A DNA stretch of 64,000 nt from Sinomonas mesophila (GTDB taxonomy: Bacteria; Actinomycetota; Actinomycetes; Actinomycetales; Micrococcaceae): the NCBI RefSeq assembly GCF_001999765.1, contig NZ_KV908326.1, positions 122,239 to 186,238 on the forward strand. Direction: 5' to 3'. The notes beneath the pieces are model-generated. The model was given only the letters and a program-made list of their open reading frames with translations. It made no database searches and was not told the DNA's origin. The position numbers and the translations under genes were made by a program. Shown one piece after another: positions 49,731-57,854 of this stretch (position 1 is its first letter; each line of letters begins with the position of its first letter).

Positions 49731-51857
49731 TCAGCCGCGGGCCACGAGGGCGGCGGCGAGGCCGGCGTCGACGGGGCCGTCGACGAACCAGACCCGGAAG
49801 GTCCGCTCGAGGGACTCGCCGGCGCCCAGCTCGACCGCCCGCTCCCACGCGAGCGCCGAGCCGATGCCCGGGTAGCCGGCGAGCCGCACGAACCACGGGT
49901 CCTCGGGAGCCTCGGGCGCCGCCGCGATGACGACGCCGGCCTCCGAGCCGACCGTCTTGGCGCCAACCGTCTCCGCACCGCCGAAGCGCGCGCTCCACGC
50001 GATCCACGGGGCGGCAGAGCCGTGGACGGCGGCCTCGCCCTCGGCGTCCGGGGTCAGGACGCGCGCGTCCGTGCACGCCGCGAGCCGCAGGAAGAAGCCG
50101 CCGTACCCGCCGCTGACGTTCCCATTCGAGCCGGGCCCGCCGAGGCTCACCGGGCGCTCGGCAGTGAGCCGCGTGTGCAGCGTGAGGAGCCACGCCCGCG
50201 CGTCGGCACCGCCCACGCCGGGGGCACCGCCGTCGTCGTTCGCGGCCGCGGTCCCAGCCGGCACCAGCTCCGCGCGCGAGGTGCGCTCCTCGCGCAGGAG
50301 GACGCCGCCGTCGTGCGCCTCCCAGCGCAGGCGCTGCTCGAGGAGGCCCGGCTCCCGGGCGGCGCGCTCGGTGACGATGCGGCCGTGGTCCGGGCGCCAC
50401 ACGTAGCGGCCGGCCTCGCGCGTGTAGGTGCGCCCGCCCCACAGGTTGGTTCCGGAGACGTCCTGGAGGGCGAGGCCGAGCCCGAGGTGCCAGACGTGGT
50501 CCAGCGGCAGGTGGTCCGTCACGGCGGTCCCGGCGAGGGTGCGCACCGGGTGCAGGTAGGGCCGCGGCGAGAGGGTCGGGGCGACGGCGGCGCCGTCGCG
50601 GAGCTCGGCGACGGGGCGCCCGTCCGGGAGGGCCAGGACCGCGGCCGGCGCGGCGGGTGCGGCCCACGGCAGGCCGAGCTCGGCGAAGGTCGCCTGCGCC
50701 CTGACGGCGCGCTCGAGGTCCGCCTCGATGCCGCGCACGATCGGCCGGGCCTGCTGGCCCTCGCCGACCCAGTCCACGCTCGCGGCGGGGATCTGCCGCG
50801 GGGCGGGCGCCGTGCGCACGGCCTCGAGGACGCGCATGAACGCCCCGGCATCCTCGAGCGAGCTCAGCAGCTCGGCCTCGCCGCGCAGGTGCTCGAGCAG
50901 GTTCTCGGTCAGGTCGGTGCGGCCGAGGAGCTCCTCGCGCTCGCCGTCCGCGGTCCGCACGACGAGCCGGTCCTGGGTGTAGAAGAACTGGGCCTCGCCC
51001 TCGGTGCCGTAGACGGTCACCCACGGCTCGGCGGACTCGGTCGCGCACAGCGTCAGGGCGCACGTGACCGGGATGCCGGCGGCGGTGACGAGGCGCACGA
51101 CGGACGTGTCGTCGGCGTCGATCGCGTGGGCGTGGTAGAGGTCGACGTCGATGCGCGCGACGTCCTCCTCGCGGAGCGCCCCAGCGATGCGCAGGGCGGT
51201 TGCGACGGCGTGGGCGAGCGGGTTGGTCACGACGCCGTCGACGACCTCGACCCCGTCCAGGACGCGCTTGCCGGCCCAGCGAGACCGAGAGTAGTAGGCG
51301 AGGTCGCGGGTCCACACGCCGATCGCGCCGACGGCCCGGAGCGACCCGATCTCGCCCGAGGCCAGCAGGGCCTCGATCGCCGCGAGGGCGTGCGAGCCCA
51401 GGCTCTGGAAGCCGACCTGGACGGCGGCGCCGCGGGACTGGGCGTGCTCGAGCAGGCGCCGGTAGGCCGTGAGCGACGGCACGGGCGGCTTCTCGAGGTA
51501 GAGCTGCGCGCCGGTGTCGAGCGCGGCGGCGGCGAGGGGGCCGTGGGTCTGGATCGGCGTCGCGACGATCGCGACATCCGGGGCGGGCCGGTCCGCGAGC
51601 AGCTCCTCGAGCGAGGCGTACGACGGCGTGCCCTCCGGAACGCTGCCGGCCTCCGGAGGGCGGGGGTCGGCGACGGCGTCGAGCACGACGGCGCCCGCCT
51701 CGGCCAGGCGCGAGAGGTTGCGCAGGTGGTGGAGGCCGAAGCCGTGGGCGCCGACGAGGGCGATGCGGGCCGGGGACTGGGCGGCGGCCAGGGTCTCCGC
51801 TGGAGCTTCCGTGGGCTGTGCAGCGGGGTGGGCCGTGGGGGAGGAGGGGCTGCTCAT
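49731..51857 (-). CDS. Fusion: Gfo/Idh/MocA oxidoreductase + DUF6807 (PmoA-like)
   Basis: 708 residues. ATG 51857 has AAAGGAG seven bases upstream. After a Ser/Ala/Pro-rich head, the first domain (about 30-370) is a Rossmann oxidoreductase: RIALVGAHGFGLHHLRNLS, LYLEKPPVPSL with the EKP catalytic-Lys motif, and VQVGFQSLGSHAL. The second domain (about 400-708) resembles DUF6807/methane-oxygenase-PmoA-like: YLHPVRTLAGTAVTDHLPLD HVWHLGLGLALQDVSG, and FRVWFVDGPVD at the end. In other genomes these are often separate neighbouring genes. It diverges from the rhamnose operon, across an operator-rich region. Confidence 0.85.
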   Translation of the reverse strand: MSSPSSPTAHPAAQPTEAPAETLAAAQSPARIALVGAHGFGLHHLRNLSRLAEAGAVVLDAVADPRPPEAGSVPEGTPSYASLEELLADRPAPDVAIVATPIQTHGPLAAAALDTGAQLYLEKPPVPSLTAYRRLLEHAQSRGAAVQVGFQSLGSHALAAIEALLASGEIGSLRAVGAIGVWTRDLAYYSRSRWAGKRVLDGVEVVDGVVTNPLAHAVATALRIAGALREEDVARIDVDLYHAHAIDADDTSVVRLVTAAGIPVTCALTLCATESAEPWVTVYGTEGEAQFFYTQDRLVVRTADGEREELLGRTDLTENLLEHLRGEAELLSSLEDAGAFMRVLEAVRTAPAPRQIPAASVDWVGEGQQARPIVRGIEADLERAVRAQATFAELGLPWAAPAAPAAVLALPDGRPVAELRDGAAVAPTLSPRPYLHPVRTLAGTAVTDHLPLDHVWHLGLGLALQDVSGTNLWGGRTYTREAGRYVWRPDHGRIVTERAAREPGLLEQRLRWEAHDGGVLLREERTSRAELVPAGTAAANDDGGAPGVGGADARAWLLTLHTRLTAERPVSLGGPGSNGNVSGGYGGFFLRLAACTDARVLTPDAEGEAAVHGSAAPWIAWSARFGGAETVGAKTVGSEAGVVIAAAPEAPEDPWFVRLAGYPGIGSALAWERAVELGAGESLERTFRVWFVDGPVDAGLAAALVARG

Positions 51858-51900
51858 CGTGCTCCTTTGCGACGCTGTCCGCGGGGGAGGCGCGGGAGTT

Positions 51901-51916
51901 TGGAAAGCGTTTTCCA
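51901..51916 (-). promoter_or_regulatory. LacI-family operator
   Basis: TGGAAAGCGTTTTCCA is a 16-base palindrome with one mismatched pair and a central CG, 43 bases before the start of the fusion gene. It fits the LacI-family consensus. Confidence 0.65.
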
Positions 51917-51961
51917 TCAAGTGTGGCACGTGCGGGGGCGGGCGTCCAGAGCGCCTGATGC

Positions 51962-52024
51962 CCCTGCGATGCGGGGTCACCTCCCTGCGATGCGGGGTCA
52001 CCTCCCTGCGACGCGGGGTCAGCG
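51962..52024. repeat. Three tandem 21-bp repeats
   Basis: Units 51962-51982 and 51983-52003 are identical; 52004-52024 differs at three positions. Core CTGCGATGCGGGGTCACC. No spacers of the CRISPR kind. Confidence 0.85.
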
Positions 52025-52043
52025 TGACACGTGCTGGCCTCCC

Positions 52044-52117
52044 CCGCTTCTCCTTGTTGGGGCAGGCAAGGAGGCGCGCTCCAGGCAAGGAGAAGCGGAT
52101 CAGGCAAGGAGAAGCGG
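52044..52117. repeat. Cluster of CAGGCAAGGAG repeats with inverted partner
   Basis: CAGGCAAGGAG occurs at 52063, 52082 and 52101 (19-base period). CCGCTTCTCCTTG (52044-52056) is the exact complement of CAAGGAGAAGCGG at 52086-52098 and at 52105-52117, so alternative hairpins are possible. Confidence 0.75.
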
Positions 52118-52264
52118 GCGAGACAGGGAGGTGTGGGCGAGGGCATGCGATCGAGGCGAGAACCTGGGTGAGGTGGCCGCCGAATCCGACAAGGATCCCA
52201 CGGCAAGTTGTCCGCGCGGAGTGCACGGCTTGCTCCCCGGAAACAACGGAAGGAGGGCGGGATC

Positions 52265-52295
52265 TGTACCAAAAATGGCAGAAAGGCGTCGAGAT
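52265..52295 (+). repeat. 31-bp intergenic repeat, copy C
   Basis: Starts TGTACC and ends GGCGTCGAGAT, same length as the copies at 39876 and 39908, then followed by GCGTACC as in copy B. The middle (AAAAATGGCAGAAA) has diverged and its hairpin is weaker. Confidence 0.65.
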
Positions 52296-52349
52296 GCGTA
52301 CCTGAATCGGTGATGAGTTGAACGTTTCAAAACCGTCCGCCCCGGGACG

Positions 52350-52406
52350 TTGACCCGACGCTCGGGCTGGCCTATGCTGCTAGCAGAGCCTTCTTGAATC
52401 GATTCA
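52350..52406 (+). promoter_or_regulatory. Rhamnose operon promoter and operator
   Basis: -35 TTGACC (52350-52355), 17 bases, -10 TATGCT (52373-52378). The perfect 12-base palindrome TGAATCGATTCA (52395-52406) lies just downstream of the expected start point, a good place for a LacI-type repressor. A second inverted repeat, TTGAA-CGT-TTCAA, lies at about 52319-52331, upstream of the -35. No rhamnose regulator gene lies next to it. Confidence 0.7.
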
Positions 52407-52448
52407 TTTCGCCTGGCCGCAGGGCCCGTCCCGACAATCAGGAGCAGC

Positions 52449-52874
52449 ATGGCCGTGACCGCCCCCCAGCGGAAGAGGGTCTGCTTCCAGCAGTGGATCC
52501 AGCCCGAGCGCATCGAAGAGTACAAGCGCCGTCACGCCGCCGTGTGGCCCGAGATGCTCGAGGCGCTCGAGGCCGCCGGCTGGCACAACTACTCGCTCTT
52601 CCTCCGGCCCGACGGCCTGCTCATCGGCTACGTCGAGACCGACAGCCTCGAGGCCGCGACCGCCCGGATGGCCGCCTACGAGGTCAACGCCCGCTGGCAG
52701 GCCGAGATGGCGGACCTCTTCGAGGGCATCGACACGCCCCCGGACGAGGCCTTCGTCCCCCTCGGGGAGGTCTTCAACCTCGAGTCCCAGCTCGCCGCCG
52801 CCCGCGCCGCGCGCGCCCACCACGCGCCGTCGGCCGCCGGCACCACCACGCAGACCGCAGGAGAACCCGCATGA
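52449..52874 (+). CDS. rhaM: L-rhamnose mutarotase
   Basis: 141 residues. It interconverts alpha and beta anomers of L-rhamnose. The RhaM pattern is clear: RVCFQQWIQPERIEEYKRRH with the active-site His before AAVWPEM, then WHNYSLFLRPDGLLIGYVE and NARWQAEMADLF. First gene of the operon. Its stop overlaps the rhaI start by 4 bases. Confidence 0.94.
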   Translation: MAVTAPQRKRVCFQQWIQPERIEEYKRRHAAVWPEMLEALEAAGWHNYSLFLRPDGLLIGYVETDSLEAATARMAAYEVNARWQAEMADLFEGIDTPPDEAFVPLGEVFNLESQLAAARAARAHHAPSAAGTTTQTAGEPA

Positions 52875-54037
52875 GCACCACCGTCACCGTCCCGGCAGCC
52901 CTCGACGGGCTCGCGATCGAGGTCCCGTCCTGGGCCTACGGCAACTCGGGCACGCGCTTCAAGGTCTTCGGCACGCCGGGCACCCCGCGCACCGTCGAGG
53001 AGAAGATCCAGGACGCCGCCAAGGTCCACGAGCTCACGGGCCTCGCCCCCTCCGTCGCCCTGCACATCCCGTGGGACAAGGTCGAGGACTACGGCCGGCT
53101 GCGCTCGTACGCGGAGGGCCTCGGCGTCAAGCTCGGCACGATCAACTCGAACACCTTCCAGGACGACGTCTACAAGTTCGGCTCGCTCACCTCGTCCGAC
53201 GACGACGTGCGCCGCCGCGCGATCGAGCACCACCTCGAGTGCATCGACATCATGGACGCCACCGGCTCGCGCGATCTCAAGGTCTGGCTCGCGGACGGCA
53301 CCAACTACCCCGGCCAGGACGACATCCGCTCCCGCCAGGACCGCCTTGCGGACTCGCTGCAGGAGATCTACACGCGCCTCGGCGAGGACCAGCGCATCGT
53401 GCTCGAGTACAAGTTCTTCGAGCCGGCGTTCTACCACACGGACGTCCCGGACTGGGGTACCTCCTACGCCCAGACGCTCGCCCTCGGCGAGAAGGCCTTC
53501 GTGTGCCTCGACACGGGCCACCACGCCCCGGGCACCAACATCGAGTTCATCGTCGCCCAGCTCCTGCGCCTCGGGAAGCTCGGCTCGTTCGACTTCAACT
53601 CGCGCTTCTACGCCGACGACGACCTCATCGTGGGCTCCGCGGACCCGTTCCAGCTCTTCCGCATCATGGTCGAGGTGGTCCGCGGCGGCGGCCTCGGGCC
53701 GGACTCGGGCGTGGCCCTCATGCTCGACCAGTGCCACAACCTCGAGGAGAAGATCCCGGGCCAGATCCGCTCGGTGCTCAACGTCCAGGAGATGACCCTG
53801 CGCGCGCTCCTGCTCGACCGCGCCGCGCTCGAGGACGCCCAGCGGAACCGCGACGTGCTCGGCGCGCAGGCCGTCTTCATGGACGCCTTCTACACCGACG
53901 TCCGCCCGGCTCTGGCCGCGTGGCGCGAGGAGCGCGGCCTCCCCGCAGACCCGATGGCCGCCTACGCCGCCTCCGGCTACCAGAAGCTCATCAACGACAC
54001 CCGAGTCGGCGGCACCCAGGCCGGCTGGGGCGCCTGA
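52871..54037 (+). CDS. rhaI: L-rhamnose isomerase
   Basis: 388 residues. It converts L-rhamnose to L-rhamnulose. It is of the Pseudomonas stutzeri RhaI type (xylose-isomerase-like barrel), unlike E. coli RhaA. Metal and catalytic residues lie in SVALHIPWDK, VWLADGTNYPGQDD, VLEYKFFEPAFYHTDVPDWG, CLDTGHHAPGTNIEFIVA and FDFNSRFYADDDL. The ATG overlaps the rhaM stop. It lies 12 bases before the aldolase-dehydrogenase gene. Confidence 0.95.
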   Translation: MSTTVTVPAALDGLAIEVPSWAYGNSGTRFKVFGTPGTPRTVEEKIQDAAKVHELTGLAPSVALHIPWDKVEDYGRLRSYAEGLGVKLGTINSNTFQDDVYKFGSLTSSDDDVRRRAIEHHLECIDIMDATGSRDLKVWLADGTNYPGQDDIRSRQDRLADSLQEIYTRLGEDQRIVLEYKFFEPAFYHTDVPDWGTSYAQTLALGEKAFVCLDTGHHAPGTNIEFIVAQLLRLGKLGSFDFNSRFYADDDLIVGSADPFQLFRIMVEVVRGGGLGPDSGVALMLDQCHNLEEKIPGQIRSVLNVQEMTLRALLLDRAALEDAQRNRDVLGAQAVFMDAFYTDVRPALAAWREERGLPADPMAAYAASGYQKLINDTRVGGTQAGWGA

Positions 54038-54049
54038 GAGGAACCCGAT

Positions 54050-56107
54050 ATGACGAAGAACCAGCAGAACCCGCAGAATCCTGCTATCGCCCAGCTCATC
54101 GCCCGCTCCAACCGCCTCGGCGCGGACAAGCGCACCACCAACTACGCCGGCGGCAACACCTCCGCCAAGGGCACCGAGACCGACCCGGTCACCGGCGAGC
54201 CCGTCGAGCTCCTGTGGGTCAAGGGCTCCGGCGGCGACCTCGGCACCCTGACCGAGAAGAACCTCGCCGTCCTGCGCCTCGACCGCCTCCGTGCGCTCAA
54301 GGATGTCTACCCGGGCGTCGAGCGCGAGGACGAGATGGTCGCCGCGTTCGACTACTGCCTGCACGGCAAGGGCGGCGCCGCGCCGTCGATCGACACCGCC
54401 ATGCACGGCCTCGTCGACGCCGCGCACGTGGACCACCTGCACCCGGACGCCGGGATCGCGATCGCCACGGCCGCCGACGGCGAGGCCCTCACCGAGAAGA
54501 TCTTCGGCGGCAGGGTCGTGTGGGTCCCGTGGCGCCGCCCGGGCTTCCAGCTCGGCCTCGACATCGCGGCGATCAAGGCCGCCAACCCCGAGGCGATCGG
54601 CACGATCCTCGGCGGGCACGGCATCACCGCGTGGGGCGCGACGAGCGAGGAGGCCGAGGCCAACTCGCTCTGGATCATCGCCGAGGCCGAGAAGCACATC
54701 GCGGAGAACGGCCGCCCCGAGCCCTTCGGCCCCGCCCTGCCGGGCTACGCCGCCCTCCCCGAGGCCGAGCGCCGCGCCAAGGCCGCCGCGCTCGCCCCCG
54801 TGATCCGCGGCCTCGCCTCCACGGACCGGGCGCAGGTGGGCCACTTCGACGACGACGAGCGCGTCCTGGAGTTCCTCGCCTCCGCCGAGCACCCCCGCCT
54901 CGCGGCCCTCGGAACGTCCTGCCCGGACCACTTCCTCCGCACCAAGGTCGCCCCGCTCGTCCTCGACCTGCCCGCAGACGCGGGCATCGAGGAGAGCATT
55001 GCCCGGCTCGGGGAGCTGCACGCGGCCTACCGCGGGGAGTACGCGGCCTACTACGAGCGCCACGCCGCCGAGGACTCCCCAGCCATGCGCGGCGCCGACC
55101 CGGCCATCGTCCTGGTCCCGGGCGTCGGCATGTTCTCCTACGGAAGGGACAAGCAGACCGCCCGCGTCGCCGGCGAGTTCTACCTCAACGCGATCAACGT
55201 CATGCGCGGCGCCGAGGCCATCTCCACCTACGCCCCGATCGAGGAGAGCGAGAAGTTCCGGATCGAGTACTGGTCCCTCGAGGAGGCCAAGCTCGCCCGC
55301 ATGCCCCAGCCCACGTCCCACGCGACCCGCATCGCGTTCGTGACCGGCGCGGCCTCGGGCATCGGCAAGGCCATCGCCGCCCGCCTCGCCGCCGAGGGCG
55401 CGTGCGTCGTCATCGCCGACCTCGACCTCGAGAAGGCCCAGGCGGCCGCGGCGGAGCTCGGGAACACCGACGTCGCCGTCGGCGTCCGCGCGGACGTGAC
55501 CGACGCCGCCCAGGTCGCCGCCGCCGTCGACGCCGCGGTCCTCACCTTCGGCGGCCTCGACCTCATCGTCAACAACGCCGGCCTGTCCATCTCCAAGCCG
55601 CTCCTCGAGACGACCGAGAAGGACTGGGACCTCCAGCACGACGTCATGGCCAAGGGCTCGTTTCTCGTCTCCCAGGCCGCCGCGCGGGTCCTCGTCGCGC
55701 AGCGCATGGGCGGGGACATCCTCTACATCTCCTCGAAGAACTCCGTCTTCGCGGGCCCGAACAACATCGCCTACTCCGCAGTCAAGGCCGATCAAGCCCA
55801 CCAGGTGCGCCTCCTCGCGGCCGAGCTCGGCGAGCACGGCGTGCGCGTCAACGGCATCAACCCCGACGGCGTCGTCCGCGGCTCGGGCATCTTCGCCGGC
55901 GGCTGGGGCGCCAAGCGCGCCGCAGTCTACGGCGTCGAGGAGGAGAAGCTCGGCGAGTTCTACGCCCAGCGCACGCTCCTCAAGCGCGAGGTCCTGCCCG
56001 AGCACGTCGCCAACGCGGCCGCCGTCCTGACCTCCGCCGAGCTCTCCCACACCACGGGCCTGCACGTGCCCGTCGACGCCGGCGTCGCCGCCGCCTTCCT
56101 CCGATGA
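54050..56107 (+). CDS. Bifunctional rhamnulose-phosphate aldolase / short-chain dehydrogenase
   Basis: 685 residues, two domains. The first (about 1-420) is a class II aldolase: GGNTSAKGTETDP, LWVKGSGGDLGTL and zinc-ligand histidines in DAAHVDHLHPDAGIA. It splits L-rhamnulose-1-phosphate to DHAP and L-lactaldehyde. The second (about 425-685) is a short-chain dehydrogenase: AFVTGAASGIGKAIAARLAA, NNAGLS, catalytic Ser in ILYISSKNSVF and YSAVKAD. It probably oxidises L-lactaldehyde to lactate. This fusion is known as RhaD/RhaEW-type in several bacteria. Stop overlaps rhaB by 4 bases. Confidence 0.94.
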   Translation: MTKNQQNPQNPAIAQLIARSNRLGADKRTTNYAGGNTSAKGTETDPVTGEPVELLWVKGSGGDLGTLTEKNLAVLRLDRLRALKDVYPGVEREDEMVAAFDYCLHGKGGAAPSIDTAMHGLVDAAHVDHLHPDAGIAIATAADGEALTEKIFGGRVVWVPWRRPGFQLGLDIAAIKAANPEAIGTILGGHGITAWGATSEEAEANSLWIIAEAEKHIAENGRPEPFGPALPGYAALPEAERRAKAAALAPVIRGLASTDRAQVGHFDDDERVLEFLASAEHPRLAALGTSCPDHFLRTKVAPLVLDLPADAGIEESIARLGELHAAYRGEYAAYYERHAAEDSPAMRGADPAIVLVPGVGMFSYGRDKQTARVAGEFYLNAINVMRGAEAISTYAPIEESEKFRIEYWSLEEAKLARMPQPTSHATRIAFVTGAASGIGKAIAARLAAEGACVVIADLDLEKAQAAAAELGNTDVAVGVRADVTDAAQVAAAVDAAVLTFGGLDLIVNNAGLSISKPLLETTEKDWDLQHDVMAKGSFLVSQAAARVLVAQRMGGDILYISSKNSVFAGPNNIAYSAVKADQAHQVRLLAAELGEHGVRVNGINPDGVVRGSGIFAGGWGAKRAAVYGVEEEKLGEFYAQRTLLKREVLPEHVANAAAVLTSAELSHTTGLHVPVDAGVAAAFLR

Positions 56108-57600
56108 GGTGCTTCGTCGCGGTCGACGTCGGCGCCTCCTCGGGCCGCGTCATCCTCGCCACGGTGGGGGAGGCGCCCGGGGAAGAGGCGCACGACGGCC
56201 GCCCCCGGGTCGCGCTCGAGGTGGTCCATCGCTTCCCGAACGGGGTGATCGACGACGGCGTGACGGCCGACGGCGCGCGGGTGCTGCGCTGGGACGTGGC
56301 CGGGATCTTCACCGAGGTCCAGGCCGGGCTCGCGAAGGCCCAGACGGCCGCGGCCGCGCGCGGGCTGAGGATCGAGAGCATCGGGATCGACACGTGGGCC
56401 GTGGACTACGGGCTCGTCGACGCGGCCGGCCGGCTGCGGATCCCCGTCTACGCCTACCGCGACCGGCGCACCGAGGCCACCGTGCCGCTGGTGCACGGGA
56501 AGGTCGCGCCCGAGCGGCTCTACGCCATCAGCGGGCTCCAGTTCCTGCCCTTCACGACCCTCTACCAGCTCGCCGCCGAGTCCGAGCTCGAGGGCCTGCA
56601 GGCCCTGCTCATCCCAGACCTGCTCGCGTTCTGGCTCACCGGAACCCGGCGCACGGAGGAGACGAACGCGTCCACGACAGGGCTCCTCGACGCGAGCACG
56701 GGCACGTGGTCCCGCGAGCTGTTCGCCGCGCTCGGCCTCCCGCACGGGCTGTTCGGCGAGCTCATCGCCCCCGGCGAGGCGTACGGGACGCTCCTGCCGG
56801 AGGTGGCCGCGCGGACCGGCCTGCCCGCGGACACGCCGGTGGTGGCGGTCGGCTCGCACGATACGGCCTCGGCCGTGGCGGCCGTGCCCGCCGCCCCGGC
56901 GGAGGATCGGCCGGGGGAGGACGTCGCGTACATCTCCTCGGGCACGTGGTCCCTCGTGGGCGTCGAGCTTCCCGCGCCGGTCCTGACCGAGGCGAGCCGC
57001 GAGGCGAACTTCACGAACGAGCGCGGCGTGGACGGCACGATCCGCTACCTGCGCAACGTGGGCGGACTGTGGCTCCTCTCCGAGTCCCAGCGCCACTGGG
57101 CCGCGGAGGGCCGCGGGCTCACGCTCGCGGGCCTGCTCGAGGCCGCCGCCGCGCTGCCCGCTGGTGGGCCCCAGGTCGACGCCGACTCGGACGAGTTCCT
57201 CGCCCCCGGGGATATGCCCGCGCGCATCATCGCCGCCGCCCGTCGTTCTGCCTCCGGCGGTGACACACTCGCGGACGAGCCCGCCGCCGTCGTCCGCTGC
57301 ATCCTCGACAGCCTCGCCGCGGCCTACGCGCGCACGCTCGCCGCGGCCGCGGAGCTCTCGGGCCGGCGACCGCGCGCCGTGCACGTCGTCGGCGGGGGAT
57401 CGCAGAACGAGCTCCTGTGCCGGCTCACCGCCGCCGCGACGGGCCTGCCCGTCCTGGCCGGGCCGGTCGAGGCGACGGCTCTCGGGAACGTGCTCGTCCA
57501 GGCCCGCGCGGCCGGGGCGCTCGACGGCGGGCTGGCCGCCCTGCGCTCGGCGGTGCGCTCGAGCGTCGGGCTGCGGGAGTACGCGCCCGCGGGGGTGTAG
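56104..57600 (+). CDS. rhaB: Rhamnulokinase
   Basis: 498 residues, FGGY kinase family. It phosphorylates L-rhamnulose. The N-terminal phosphate motif is FVAVDVGASSGRVILATVG; substrate region SIGIDTWAVDYGLVD; second ATPase motif VAVGSHDTASAVAAVP with YISSGTWSLVGVELP; and C-terminal VHVVGGGSQNELLCRLTAAA. Last gene of the rhamnose operon. Confidence 0.94.
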   Translation: MRCFVAVDVGASSGRVILATVGEAPGEEAHDGRPRVALEVVHRFPNGVIDDGVTADGARVLRWDVAGIFTEVQAGLAKAQTAAAARGLRIESIGIDTWAVDYGLVDAAGRLRIPVYAYRDRRTEATVPLVHGKVAPERLYAISGLQFLPFTTLYQLAAESELEGLQALLIPDLLAFWLTGTRRTEETNASTTGLLDASTGTWSRELFAALGLPHGLFGELIAPGEAYGTLLPEVAARTGLPADTPVVAVGSHDTASAVAAVPAAPAEDRPGEDVAYISSGTWSLVGVELPAPVLTEASREANFTNERGVDGTIRYLRNVGGLWLLSESQRHWAAEGRGLTLAGLLEAAAALPAGGPQVDADSDEFLAPGDMPARIIAAARRSASGGDTLADEPAAVVRCILDSLAAAYARTLAAAAELSGRRPRAVHVVGGGSQNELLCRLTAAATGLPVLAGPVEATALGNVLVQARAAGALDGGLAALRSAVRSSVGLREYAPAGV

Positions 57601-57606
57601 CCCGGG

Positions 57607-57744
57607 CTAGTGCGCCTCGCCGATCCGGCGGGGACTCACCCGCTGGTGCGCCATGCCGTCTCTGCCGGCGAGGTTCTCCGTCGAGTGGTGGTAGCGCGTG
57701 CCGGCCACGTCTACCCAGGCGTGCGGCGAATGCTCGCTGGCCAC
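57607..57744 (-). pseudogene. Small ORF or gene remnant after rhaB
   Basis: A minus-strand frame, open from 57792 to the TAG at 57607, has strongly GC-rich third positions and reads plausibly (ASEHSPHAWVDVAGTRYHHS, then TENLAGRDGMAHQRV). A GTG at 57744 would give 45 residues; no ribosome site is clear. It may be the C-terminal remnant of a lost gene. No family recognised. Confidence 0.3.
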
Positions 57745-57854
57745 AACCCACAGCCCCTTGCCGTCCGCGGCAAGGGCCCGTGCTCTCTGACGCTACTCCT
57801 CGGAGCGCGCGGCCAGAAGGCCTGCCGCGACGGCGCGACAGGCCGCGGGCGGAC

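Noticed and set aside
51962-52117. Possible CRISPR array
   Set aside because: Repeats are directly adjacent or imperfect, without regular unique spacers, and no cas gene is present.
48040-52272. A 1410-codon minus-strand open frame
   Set aside because: Arg/Ala/Pro-rich shadow of the MFS and fusion oxidoreductase genes in another frame.
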